Shown piece after piece: positions 10,200 through 18,425 of a DNA stretch of 64,000 bases (the first letter of the stretch is position 1; every line of letters begins with the position of its first letter). The notes below the pieces were generated by a model, which was not told the origin of the DNA, ran no database searches, and saw only the letters and a list, made by a program, of their open reading frames with translations. The stretch is taken from the NCBI RefSeq assembly GCF_002979865.1, contig NZ_PCPZ01000001.1:496001-560000 (forward strand). The letters run 5' to 3'. This DNA comes from Arthrobacter sp. MYb214 (lineage in GTDB: Bacteria > Actinomycetota > Actinomycetes > Actinomycetales > Micrococcaceae). The position numbers were made by a program, and so were the translations under genes.

Positions 10200-11693
10200 T
10201 TGAACGAGAACAGCACGTCGAGCCGTTATTTTGCTCCGGTTTTAGAACACGAAATTGAAGCGATCCCTCGTGATCTTCATCTTCTCTACGCTCGCGGATA
10301 CGCACTCACAGTTGAAAGTACGGAACTTGAGCTCGGTTCACACTGGGCAGAAGAGCAGATATTTGGTGGTTACCTCCACTGGGACCGGCGACAGCCAGTC
10401 GCAATAGCTTCTTCTCTATCCTGTGAGGTCATCATCATCGGACGCGCCCTAAGCGTCCATGAAGACACTCCAGATTTGGCGGGATTAACTGCACGCCTAT
10501 TAGCTGCCAGAGAGAATTCTCGTACCGAGTACCTACGCGAACTTGATGACGTAGCCGGAAGATATGTTGTTATTGATTCCGGTGCCGAAGGTTTGTTTAT
10601 CCAAACGGACGCAACGGCTATGCGCTCAGCTTTCTACGCACTGCCCGGTATCGTTGCTTCCCATGCTCGTCTCGCTGCTGACATTCGTGGCGACCGGCAG
10701 TCGTCTAAATTCCGACTCAATAAGTGGATGGGAACTTCGGGGGCTTTCACGTTCCCCGGCCATTACACGGAGTGGGAAGACGTATACCTCCTTACTCCCA
10801 ACACCGAGTTGAATATTCAGTCGGGCAAGGTCCGCCGTATCGGCCCGGCTCCGATAACTGAACAACTTAGCCCGGCCCAAGCTGCTGAAAAGCTGTTGCC
10901 CCTGTTGCAGAACCAGCTTCGTGCCTTAGCCAAAAAGTCGCCGTTGCTCGTGTCGCTCACGGCCGGGCTCGACAGTCGAGTCACGATGGCGTTGTGTAAG
11001 CCCCTGATCGACCGGGTTGAGTTCTTCACTTATGCCCGCCCTTATCTTGCTACGGCCCAGTCATCGCAAGCTGACATGGACGTGGCTAAAGATTTGGTTC
11101 ATGGTTTTGGTTTAAGCCATACGGAGCTCACCATTGAGAGCGCCGATGTTGATAGCGATCTGGCTAATGTTTTTGTCCAGAATTGCGATCGTGCTCATGG
11201 GCGTGTTTTGTCGGCCACTTACCGCAAGGAGCTTCCTGCCGACCGCGTGCATGTCCGCTCTAACCTCTACGAAATTGGTCGTTCTTTCTACCGTGGTACC
11301 GGCAATAAAGATCTACCTGAACTTGATGCGCAGCGCATGGCGAACATCCTAGTTCGAAGGAGCAAAGCCGATGCTCAGCCGGAAGTTGTGGAAGCATTCC
11401 AGGAATGGATGGATACCAGCGCATGGGTTGAAATCGAGGGTTACGACTCCTATGACCTCTACTATTGGGAACATCGCATGGCAGCATGGCTGAATTCCGT
11501 CATGATCGAGAGTGACGTAGCTCACGACACCTACACTGTGATTAATTCCCGTTCGATATTGCGGCTATTCCTGAGTGTATCTCGTGAAAACCGCGCTAAT
11601 GCGAGCGTTTTTGATCACCTCGTTAAGCTTGCATGGCCAGAAGTTTTCGATCTCCCTGTCAACGGAAAGATTAGGACGGTTCCTGAGATCTAA
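10200..11693 (+). CDS. Asparagine-synthase-like ATP-pyrophosphatase (cargo gene)
   Basis: A 497-residue protein. Its C-terminal half has a PP-loop, SLTAGLDSRVTM (about residues 252-263), the ATP-binding motif of asparagine synthetase-type enzymes that adenylate a carboxylate. The N-terminal half resembles the glutaminase fold of AsnB (LDDVAGRYVVIDS, LFIQTDATAMRSAFYA). It starts without the catalytic Cys2, so it would not use glutamine. The TTG at 10200 is chosen because AGGGGG lies 5 nt upstream; another TTG at 10116 adds 28 unconserved residues. It stands alone on the plus strand among minus-strand tail genes and shares its last 4 bases with the opposing stop. The substrate is unknown. Confidence 0.75.
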   Translation: MNENSTSSRYFAPVLEHEIEAIPRDLHLLYARGYALTVESTELELGSHWAEEQIFGGYLHWDRRQPVAIASSLSCEVIIIGRALSVHEDTPDLAGLTARLLAARENSRTEYLRELDDVAGRYVVIDSGAEGLFIQTDATAMRSAFYALPGIVASHARLAADIRGDRQSSKFRLNKWMGTSGAFTFPGHYTEWEDVYLLTPNTELNIQSGKVRRIGPAPITEQLSPAQAAEKLLPLLQNQLRALAKKSPLLVSLTAGLDSRVTMALCKPLIDRVEFFTYARPYLATAQSSQADMDVAKDLVHGFGLSHTELTIESADVDSDLANVFVQNCDRAHGRVLSATYRKELPADRVHVRSNLYEIGRSFYRGTGNKDLPELDAQRMANILVRRSKADAQPEVVEAFQEWMDTSAWVEIEGYDSYDLYYWEHRMAAWLNSVMIESDVAHDTYTVINSRSILRLFLSVSRENRANASVFDHLVKLAWPEVFDLPVNGKIRTVPEI

Positions 11694-12301
11694 ACTGTGA
11701 ACTCAACGGAGTCCCATTCTGCGTCGGACCCGGCGAACGCGAACATGCCGTGTCGGGTCTGGGTGGTCAGTTCCGGAACGGTCGCAGTGAGCGCTAGAGC
11801 ACCATTGAGCAGTACCTTTATGGCGGTGCCCGATAGGTCGATGGTGATGGTGTCACCGGGCGCTGGGTAGAGGGTTGATGCTTGCACGGTACTGGACGCG
11901 CCACCAACATACTTGCGCAAGGTTAACTGCGGGACGCTTTTGGTCGTTTCCAGAACGATGTAGTTCTGCATGTCTTGGAACCGGACAGCCAGCCCATAAC
12001 GGTTTCCGGTTAGGTTCGCATCAAAGCGAGCCAGCTTAGCTACCAGCTGTCCGTCGGATGCGAGAGCATCCACGACTGCGGTGTGGGTCTGAGTTGCTGC
12101 GGATTTCATTTTGGCTGTGCCATTGCCCGTGGTGCCCCACGTGCCGACCTCTGAGCCAGCATCGAGTGTTACCCATGGCTTGCCCTCAGCTGTCACACCG
12201 AGGGTGTCGGCTGCAGATCGGTTGAAGTCATCAGTGAAACCATAGATGGGGATCTTGGGCAGGTTCGGATTATTGAATACGGTGTTCAGGACAATGTCCA
12301 T
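11690..12301 (-). CDS. Tail fibre / minor tail protein with jelly-roll domain
   Basis: A 203-residue protein starting MDIVLNTVFNNPNLPKIPIYGF. It is rich in beta-strands and has the feel of a concanavalin-like (LamG/glucanase) fold (FTDDFNRSAADTLG, YGLAVRFQDMQNYIVLETT, MFAFAGSDAEWDSVEF). It could bind surface glycans. The ATG at 12301 lies 2 nt after the stop of the esterase tail gene. The stop overlaps that of the plus-strand asparagine-synthase-like gene by 4 nt. The role is inferred from position. Confidence 0.72.
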   Translation of the reverse strand: MDIVLNTVFNNPNLPKIPIYGFTDDFNRSAADTLGVTAEGKPWVTLDAGSEVGTWGTTGNGTAKMKSAATQTHTAVVDALASDGQLVAKLARFDANLTGNRYGLAVRFQDMQNYIVLETTKSVPQLTLRKYVGGASSTVQASTLYPAPGDTITIDLSGTAIKVLLNGALALTATVPELTTQTRHGMFAFAGSDAEWDSVEFTV

Positions 12302-12303
12302 GG

Positions 12304-14346
12304 TTAGGCTCCAATCGAGTAAACAGGGGTGGAAGGTGCCGACTCCAACGAGTCGTGCAATGCGATAACACGCACTTGGGCAGGGCCAGTGACACCAGCA
12401 ATGATTTCTTGCAGGTCCATCGGGTAGGCACGCGTCGCAGGGACCCATGCGGTGCCGTTGTAGTGCTCCACGCGGTAGCCGGTGACTCGTGAGAATGGGG
12501 CATCCCATTGCACGGTGAGTAAAGTGCCGACCAGCTGGGCGGTGACGTTCTGCGGACGCAACGGCTGAGACGTTGCCGTGTTCACAAGGGCACGCCAGTA
12601 GGCATCTACATAGTTCTTTCCGAGGGCTTGGACTGCCATGCGGGAGAAGTGCGTGGTGTCGCCGTAGCGTCCTCCGTCTGGGATGACGGGCGCGAACGCG
12701 GAACGCATGATCCGGCCCGGCACCGCCTTATGCGCTTGGTCAATCTCTGCGCGGGAGGCATTGAAGCCTTCCGGGTTCATCTGCCCCACAAGGAACGGCA
12801 GGTCAGCGTTTCCAAGATCTGCACGGTAGTCAGCAACCAGCGTGTCCATGCGCGCCCCATAGCCTGCGAAACCATCTGCGGATGATCCCTCACCCTGATG
12901 CCATAGGATGCCCTTTAGCGGAGTGCAACGTGGATCTGCTGCCATGGCCTCTAACGCCTGGTCCACCGACTTCTGGTAAAGATCATTCGCCGGTTCACCG
13001 TTGACTACCGCTGCCGCATGGTTCCAAGTAAGCGTTCCTGGCACGTCGGTGAAGTTCGTTCCGCCGTGCGCGGCAGGGATCAGCAACACACCAACATGCG
13101 CGGGCTGAGTCTTCAAGTACTCGCGTGCGAACACCGTTGCTGGTGAAAGCCCGGTAGACGTGTCGTGCATGTCTAGAGGAACAGGCGCTACTTCGACAAC
13201 GAGGTTATGCGAACCGAATTGGAAGATCCGAGGATCTGTCGGATCCAGTTCTGCACGATTGCCTTCATCGGCTCGGCCGGACATATTCGATTGGCCTACG
13301 GCGAGGAACGGATGCAGCTCCGTAACACCAGCGGCCCCGCCACCGCCTCCCGCCAGATCGTAGATATGGGTTTTCCCGTCCGGTGTCACCTCGAAAGCGA
13401 TAGCCCCATGGGCATCCGCAACACGGTACGGTGCAGTAGTCGCCTTGTGTGTTGCTCCAGCCAGTTTCGTCTCACCATCACCCGTGACTTCCAGCGCGAC
13501 GTTTCCAGCCTTGTCCCGCACACGGTACGAGCCATCATCAGCGGGCTCGATCGGTCCGGTCTTTTCATCCAGGGAGGCGATCTTCGGGTTCGCGTCCACT
13601 GCGGCCGCAGCCGCGTTGGCCACAGTCGGATCGGAAGCAATCGACTGGGCTACCATCCCGTCAACCACTGGCCCCATGACTTGCTGGATCGCGTCTGGGG
13701 TCTTCGACTCGATCACTCCATCGAGCACGCCGGAGAACTGCGAGGAAGGATTGCTGGCCGTGCTGGCCATCATCTGATCCGTCGGTGCTTCGGCCCGGTC
13801 GGCAGCATCCTCAGCCCGCTGCATGAGCAGCTGGGCATCGGCAACTGTACCTGCCGCCTCAACTGCCTGCTGGAGCAGAGCCAGCGCCTGCGGTGTGCCA
13901 ATACCGGGCGATGCGGGGACCGGCACGACCGTGGCCAGGTCCACGGTCTCACCTTCCAGCAACGCCATCGAGTGCGCGGGCATCTTCGGAATGATGCCCT
14001 TCACCGGCTGGAACGTGTACACCACAGACCAAGTCCAGTTCTCCACCGACAAGTCCGGATCATCCGTTGCGAAGAGCCTGATGCCCCGGTAGAACGGGGT
14101 AACCCCGTCCGGACCCGGGGTGCATAGATACCCTTCGCTATCCAGGACAGCTACGATTGCGCCGGTCACGATCGTGATTGCGTTCGGCTCCGAGGTTGGA
14201 TTCGGCAGGTACGGCACGTTCGGGGTGAACGCCACTGTTCCGGCCAGTGGAATGACTTCGGGTTCCTTATCGGCATCCAGCCCATCGGCCACGCCCAACC
14301 CGAACTGGCCTACAACCATTCCGGTGCCAACATTCGTTGGTTTCAT
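12304..14346 (-). CDS. Tail protein with SASA-type carbohydrate esterase and FN3 domain
   Basis: A 680-residue protein. Residues about 1-150 are a structural start, and a helical alanine-rich region spans about 150-270. The segment from about 345 to 595 is a sialate-O-acetylesterase-like (DUF303/SGNH) domain: LAVGQSNMSGRA holds the nucleophile Ser, ILWHQGEGSSADG the oxyanion block, and YGDTTHFSRMAVQALG the catalytic His. A fibronectin III-like domain ends the protein (SQPLRPQNVTAQLVG, VTGYRVEHYNG). It probably removes acetyl groups from host wall glycans during adsorption. An intergenic hairpin precedes it. Confidence 0.82.
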   Translation of the reverse strand: MKPTNVGTGMVVGQFGLGVADGLDADKEPEVIPLAGTVAFTPNVPYLPNPTSEPNAITIVTGAIVAVLDSEGYLCTPGPDGVTPFYRGIRLFATDDPDLSVENWTWSVVYTFQPVKGIIPKMPAHSMALLEGETVDLATVVPVPASPGIGTPQALALLQQAVEAAGTVADAQLLMQRAEDAADRAEAPTDQMMASTASNPSSQFSGVLDGVIESKTPDAIQQVMGPVVDGMVAQSIASDPTVANAAAAAVDANPKIASLDEKTGPIEPADDGSYRVRDKAGNVALEVTGDGETKLAGATHKATTAPYRVADAHGAIAFEVTPDGKTHIYDLAGGGGGAAGVTELHPFLAVGQSNMSGRADEGNRAELDPTDPRIFQFGSHNLVVEVAPVPLDMHDTSTGLSPATVFAREYLKTQPAHVGVLLIPAAHGGTNFTDVPGTLTWNHAAAVVNGEPANDLYQKSVDQALEAMAADPRCTPLKGILWHQGEGSSADGFAGYGARMDTLVADYRADLGNADLPFLVGQMNPEGFNASRAEIDQAHKAVPGRIMRSAFAPVIPDGGRYGDTTHFSRMAVQALGKNYVDAYWRALVNTATSQPLRPQNVTAQLVGTLLTVQWDAPFSRVTGYRVEHYNGTAWVPATRAYPMDLQEIIAGVTGPAQVRVIALHDSLESAPSTPVYSIGA

Positions 14347-14376
14347 CTTGCCTCCTCAGGCACAAGCGATACGTCA

Positions 14377-14421
14377 AAGCGCTCACAGAGGGCATAAAAA
14401 AATGCGCCCCTGTGAGCGCTT
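14377..14421 (-). terminator. Long intergenic hairpin between tail genes
   Basis: Outer stem AAGCGCTCACAG / CTGTGAGCGCTT (12 bp) enclosing an inner GGGC/GCCC-type pairing and a run of seven T on the minus strand in the loop region. It lies between the two esterase tail genes. It may attenuate the downstream gene or protect mRNA; the T run is inside rather than after the stem, so classical termination is uncertain. Confidence 0.5.
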
Positions 14422-14435
14422 GGTGAACGGAATTA

Positions 14436-16346
14436 TTAGGCTGCGACAGCTGACAGCGCGCCAGCATTATCCACGGCCAGCCGGAACATCGTTCCGTTCG
14501 GGCTGGCGATAGTGTGACCATTGATGCTGATGACTTTCACAATCGCATCGGACAGTCGTTGATGGCCGGCGGTGTTCATGTGCGTTCCGTCCGCGTTGTA
14601 CTGCGGCAGGATATTGTCATCATCCGCACTGACCGGACTATTCAGGTCATGCCAGTCACGAACGTTGCCAGGCTTGGTTTTCAGCCACGTGTTATGCAGC
14701 CGCCGAACCACTTCGTAGTTGCCCACGTTTGTGTTTCTCGGCTTCAACAGACCCACGTGCATGATTGGAGAAATCAGGTCCTCGGCTATTGCCGCAACAG
14801 CCAAGAATCGGCGCTGAGCTTCAGCCGCCTCCAACGTTCCAGATCCCATGTCATTGGACCCCAGCATCAGCAGTACTGCATCTACTGCGTCCAAGTGGCT
14901 CCACCGCGTCCACTTGTGCTGGTTGGGGTTCTCCCACCCAGCCCATGAATCACCGGATGCCGAGTAGTGGACCGGCAGAGCGCCGATACGCCGGCAGTAC
15001 ACCGACAGATACGAATCATGCACCGGCACGGACGTACCCACACCACAGGAGTTTGAATCGCCCAGGACTGCGATGACCGGCACGTAGGCCGGCACTTCAG
15101 CTTCGACCCACATCTCGAACGGCATCGAAGTCGCAGCAGACCCGTTGATCGTTCCGCCACCGACCTGCGCGATCGGCTCAAGCTGCGCGGAGTAGCTAAA
15201 CGACAGGGACCCCTGCGGTTTGCCGGTGAACCAGGGCGACATCCAAAACGAACCATCACCAGGTGTGGTTGCCGAGGACAGCAGCGATACACCATTAGCC
15301 CGCAGGTCCGTGATGGTGATCCGGTTGGATTTGCCGATACCGAAGCGCGGGTTCCCATCACGCATAACCATCCGCCAGCGGGTGATCGGTGCATTCCAAT
15401 TCATCGGATACGCGACCGATGCGCTGATCGGACTATTACCAGACCCACCATTGCCTGAAGTGAGCGAGAGCGGAACAGTCTTGAAGCCGGAACTCTTGGA
15501 AACCGGCACGCTCGTCCCGCCGCCGCCAGCGTTCCCGCCTTGCTTCTGCCAAGAGGTCCACCCGCCAGAGAGCAGTGCACGCTTATACGTGGCGACTTCC
15601 AAGGCGCGAGTTTCGTACGTCTGCACTGCTGCGGAAGCACCCCAGCGAACCGTGGTCACCACACCCAAAGCAACAGCTGGCAGGCCAAGCGCTTCGGCAA
15701 CAGTTCCGGACCACACGGTCCGCACACCACTGGTCAGATCATCGAGATTATCCGACGAGGAAAGGGCCGTGGTGTCGTACCACGGGCTAACGTCCTTCCA
15801 AGCACTCCACCCACCGGAAAGCAGCTGACGGCGCAACACCTTCACGGTAGTTACGCCGCGAGCCTTCGCCGTTTGGATTCCAGCCGAGAGGCCCCAGCGT
15901 TCCGTGGTGATCGTGTGCATCAAGTTATCCGGCAAACCCAATGCTTGCGCGGTTTCACCGGACCAGATTGTCCTAACACCCGACGGAAGCAGATCAAGGT
16001 TGTCTGAGACGGTGAGCGTGTTCTCTACGAACCAGAGGTCCGCGAGCTTCTTCCAGCCGCTCCACTCGCTGTTGATCTTCGTGTTGATGAGAAGCTCGGG
16101 TGTGGTGGACCGGGTCAGATATGTTGCCGTACCCGAATTGCCTCCCGTACCCCAGGTGAGGATCTCCAATGATCCAAGCACGTTTGGCAGGCCAAGATTC
16201 ATTGCCACCGCGCCACTGCTGGTCGCGTACGAACCATTAGTGAGCGTGTCCATTGTGTCTGAGGCTCCTACGGCACGCTGGTACCAGGTACCGACGTCGC
16301 CCTTCGGGCCTTTGAGTGCTGCGAGTGCTACCCATTTCAATGGCAT
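14436..16346 (-). CDS. Receptor-binding tail protein with pyocin-knob repeats and SGNH hydrolase
   Basis: A 636-residue protein. After a short collagen-like start (KGPKGDVG) come three knob-type repeats (about 30-100, 105-190, 195-270). Each ends in a W..W pattern such as INSEWSGWKKL, LLSGGWSAWKDV and LLSGGWTSWQKQ. A beta-rich middle follows. The last 210 residues are a GDSL/SGNH hydrolase with AVLGDSNSCG (Ser), LLMLGSNDMG (Asn) and DGTHMNTAGH (Asp/His). The knobs probably bind surface sugar and the hydrolase deacylates it. It is the upstream partner of a second, different esterase tail gene. Confidence 0.83.
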   Translation of the reverse strand: MPLKWVALAALKGPKGDVGTWYQRAVGASDTMDTLTNGSYATSSGAVAMNLGLPNVLGSLEILTWGTGGNSGTATYLTRSTTPELLINTKINSEWSGWKKLADLWFVENTLTVSDNLDLLPSGVRTIWSGETAQALGLPDNLMHTITTERWGLSAGIQTAKARGVTTVKVLRRQLLSGGWSAWKDVSPWYDTTALSSSDNLDDLTSGVRTVWSGTVAEALGLPAVALGVVTTVRWGASAAVQTYETRALEVATYKRALLSGGWTSWQKQGGNAGGGGTSVPVSKSSGFKTVPLSLTSGNGGSGNSPISASVAYPMNWNAPITRWRMVMRDGNPRFGIGKSNRITITDLRANGVSLLSSATTPGDGSFWMSPWFTGKPQGSLSFSYSAQLEPIAQVGGGTINGSAATSMPFEMWVEAEVPAYVPVIAVLGDSNSCGVGTSVPVHDSYLSVYCRRIGALPVHYSASGDSWAGWENPNQHKWTRWSHLDAVDAVLLMLGSNDMGSGTLEAAEAQRRFLAVAAIAEDLISPIMHVGLLKPRNTNVGNYEVVRRLHNTWLKTKPGNVRDWHDLNSPVSADDDNILPQYNADGTHMNTAGHQRLSDAIVKVISINGHTIASPNGTMFRLAVDNAGALSAVAA

Positions 16347-16349
16347 TGC

Positions 16350-16853
16350 TCAGTCCTCCCATCGGAGCTGGTGGTAGATCCCGGTGTTGGCTGGGTTCAA
16401 AGGATTATTCATGTCGTTGGGATCGGCTTGCAGCCATTGGGCTCCAGGACCGAAGATGATCGACGGTTGAGTCGGTGACACGATGACCATCTGGAAGTTC
16501 GGGCGCGGAGGGCGGGCGTTGTCACCGATAGGACCACCACCGGAGAGTACTTCGATTTCCCAGCCGGTATCGTGCTGCGCGACGCCCGGTCCGCTATCCC
16601 CGGTGATGCCGGGGTTCCGCCACTCGATAATCACCTTGTAGTGAGCGCCTGCTGTCAGCATCGTGTCTGTGCGCTCAAGCGTGGCCGAGAACGACGAGTC
16701 AGCCTGCGGAGTGACCCTCACATCGGGACCGGAGAAGATGTTGTCGGCGCCGAGATGCGCCGAAGAGGCCCGGAAGATGATCACCGGGTCCAGATAATTG
16801 AAGTTCGCCCCGCCAAACGTGCGCAAGCTACCCGTGATGATCTCTGTCGCCAT
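16350..16853 (-). CDS. Minor tail protein, 167 aa
   Basis: A beta-rich soluble protein starting MATEIITGSLRTFGGANFNYL, with an N-terminal immunoglobulin-like stretch (VIIFRASSAHLG, SFSATLERTD, HYKVIIEWRNPG). The end is rich in Pro/Asn (DPNDMNNPLNPANTG). The ATG is 3 nt after the SGNH tail gene start in the operon order, and that tail gene begins immediately downstream. It probably forms part of the baseplate or fibre base. No specific family is recognised. Confidence 0.7.
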   Translation of the reverse strand: MATEIITGSLRTFGGANFNYLDPVIIFRASSAHLGADNIFSGPDVRVTPQADSSFSATLERTDTMLTAGAHYKVIIEWRNPGITGDSGPGVAQHDTGWEIEVLSGGGPIGDNARPPRPNFQMVIVSPTQPSIIFGPGAQWLQADPNDMNNPLNPANTGIYHQLRWED

Positions 16854-16873
16854 GCGTTCCCCCTCTAATAGTT

Positions 16874-16902
16874 GAGGACCCCACCTATTCGGTGGAGTCC
16901 TC
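16874..16902 (-). terminator. Hairpin at the end of the coiled-coil gene
   Basis: GAGGAC-CCACC paired with GGTGG-GTCCTC around a 5-nt loop, one mismatch, overlapping the stop codon of the upstream gene. The following sequence is not T-rich, so it may be an mRNA-processing or stability element. Confidence 0.4.
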
Positions 16903-17094
16903 AGAGTCTTGTAGTTCGTTGAGTTTCTTTCTCAGGTTGTCGTTCTCATCTTGCAGTTCGCGGATCAGCTGATCTTTCGCGTGACAATTCGCGAGAGCCT
17001 CGGCATGCTTGAACTGTTCGTTCGCCAACCAGCTCCGGTACTGACTGATCATCACCTGCTGAGCGGCGATCCTTGTCCGGTCATCTACTGCCAT
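16885..17094 (-). CDS. Small coiled-coil phage protein, 69 aa
   Basis: Starts MAVDDRTRIAAQQVMISQYR and ends in a heptad-like acidic coiled coil (LIRELQDENDNLRKKLNELQD). GAAAGG lies upstream of the ATG. It is the first minus-strand gene after the plus-strand lipoprotein, with only 30 bp between the divergent start codons. The function is unknown; it could be a small structural or trimerising factor. Confidence 0.62.
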   Translation of the reverse strand: MAVDDRTRIAAQQVMISQYRSWLANEQFKHAEALANCHAKDQLIRELQDENDNLRKKLNELQDSEDSTE

Positions 17095-17111
17095 TTACTG
17101 TGCCTTTCGAA

Positions 17112-17117
17112 TAATCT
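17112..17117 (+). promoter_or_regulatory. -10 box 7 nt before lipoprotein start
   Basis: TAATCT followed by 7 nt and then the ATG, with no clear ribosome-binding site. This spacing would give a leaderless mRNA. No good -35 is visible. Confidence 0.45.
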
Positions 17118-17124
17118 GTGAAGT

Positions 17125-17547
17125 ATGCGCATCAAGCACCTCGCCCTCCTGGCCCTGTCAGCACTAGCACTCGTCAGTTGCGGTACTGCGGAACAGTCCC
17201 AAAACGTGGCAGCTACTCCGAGTGAGACAGCGGCCACGGCGAGCGCTGAGAGTGTGAGCGGTGCTTCTGATGGTGATCCGGAGTTGTTTGTGAAGAGCAT
17301 CAATTTCCGGTGGATTGGTGAGCAGCAGTTCTCCGAGACGGAACTCATCGATGCTGGGCGTGACGCGTGCGAACAGATGCGCGACGGAGTTGATTCTCTC
17401 GAAACCAAGTCGGGGCTTGAAGGTGTCAGCGATGAGAATGAACATGCGATTGCCGTCGCTGCGAAGGACGGATTCTGTGCCGAGCTTCAGCATGAGGCGC
17501 TAGCTCCTTCTGAATTGCCAGAGCGTATTAAGCCCAATACTGATTAG
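17125..17547 (+). CDS. Lipoprotein cargo gene (DUF732-like)
   Basis: A 140-residue protein with a signal peptide and lipobox (LALVSC, acylated Cys19). A Thr/Ser/Ala-rich linker (about 22-55) leads to a small secreted domain with two cysteines (DACEQMRDG and DGFCAELQHE), likely one disulfide. The size and DACEQ-type pattern recall DUF732 proteins of actinobacteria. It lies alone on the plus strand within the minus-strand tail operon and shares its last 4 bases with the opposing stop. The placement suits expression in the lysogen. Phage lipoproteins of this kind often block superinfection, but that is inference. Confidence 0.75.
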   Translation: MRIKHLALLALSALALVSCGTAEQSQNVAATPSETAATASAESVSGASDGDPELFVKSINFRWIGEQQFSETELIDAGRDACEQMRDGVDSLETKSGLEGVSDENEHAIAVAAKDGFCAELQHEALAPSELPERIKPNTD

Positions 17548-18413
17548 AGGGCGACCATTAGCTGTTTGGTCGTGCTATTCCAGTAAACATTCGCGACCGC
17601 GCCACTTGGAGCGCTAGCCATTTCGCCCACAGATAGCTCTTTTGAGATGTCCAGGTTTCCGATTGCTGCAATGGTGTCACCGCTTGACTGCACGGACACT
17701 TTGGATCCTTGCATCACCCAGTCACCTGCATCGTCTACGGCCATGATTGCCCCGGTAGGTCCGGCCCCGATCGACGCTGTATTCAAGCCCGCGGTGAAAC
17801 CTATACCTGATGCTGAGGACTTCACCTGCACCGTGCCGGCCACCGAAGTAACCCTCGAACCGTCCTGGAACGAGATCGACCCGCCGTCGGCAGAGGGGGT
17901 CAAGGTCATGTTCGTGCCGACGTTGATCTCACCGCCCTCTTCGACGTTCACATCGTTACGCACAGTCAGCACACCATCGGCGTCGATGCCGAGCGTTCCG
18001 AAATCCGCTGACCCATCAGGGTTGAGTTTGAACTGGCCAGCTTCCAACGTGCCATCCGGCGAGATGTCCAAACCTCCGAATTGAGCCGATCCGTCAGGAT
18101 TGATGATCGAATCGCCCGCCTTGAACTGGCCACCGGCGACGATCTCAAAATCACCGGCTACTGTCGTCGGGCCGTTCATCTCCGTCGTGCCGTTGAAAAT
18201 ATTCTCACCGTTGGAGATCAGCCGACCAGTGATGAATGCGGTACCAGTGACTTCAAGGCCACCATTCTCGATCCGGATCCAACCGCCGTCATAGACACGC
18301 AGGCCCTTGCGGCCAATCGCAGAACCGTTCTGCGGGGTAGCGTAGCGCTGTGCCCGGATCTGCTTCGGGATTGATTTCAGATTGCTCTTGGCAAGATTGC
18401 GTTTCTTCGTCAC
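17544..18413 (-). CDS. Tail protein with glycine-rich beta repeats
   Basis: A 289-residue protein with a basic start (MTKKRNLAKSNLKSIPKQIRAQRY). A series of short repeats follows, such as FNGTTEMNGPTTVAGDFEI, INPDGSAQFGGLDISPDG and LNPDGSADFGTLGIDADG, which would fold as a beta-helix or prism. This is a typical minor tail or fibre-shaft protein. It lies between the Gp37-like baseplate gene and the distal fibre genes, and its 3' end meets the plus-strand lipoprotein gene with a 4-nt overlap of stops. Confidence 0.75.
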   Translation of the reverse strand: MTKKRNLAKSNLKSIPKQIRAQRYATPQNGSAIGRKGLRVYDGGWIRIENGGLEVTGTAFITGRLISNGENIFNGTTEMNGPTTVAGDFEIVAGGQFKAGDSIINPDGSAQFGGLDISPDGTLEAGQFKLNPDGSADFGTLGIDADGVLTVRNDVNVEEGGEINVGTNMTLTPSADGGSISFQDGSRVTSVAGTVQVKSSASGIGFTAGLNTASIGAGPTGAIMAVDDAGDWVMQGSKVSVQSSGDTIAAIGNLDISKELSVGEMASAPSGAVANVYWNSTTKQLMVAL

Positions 18414-18425
18414 ACCAACCCCCGT

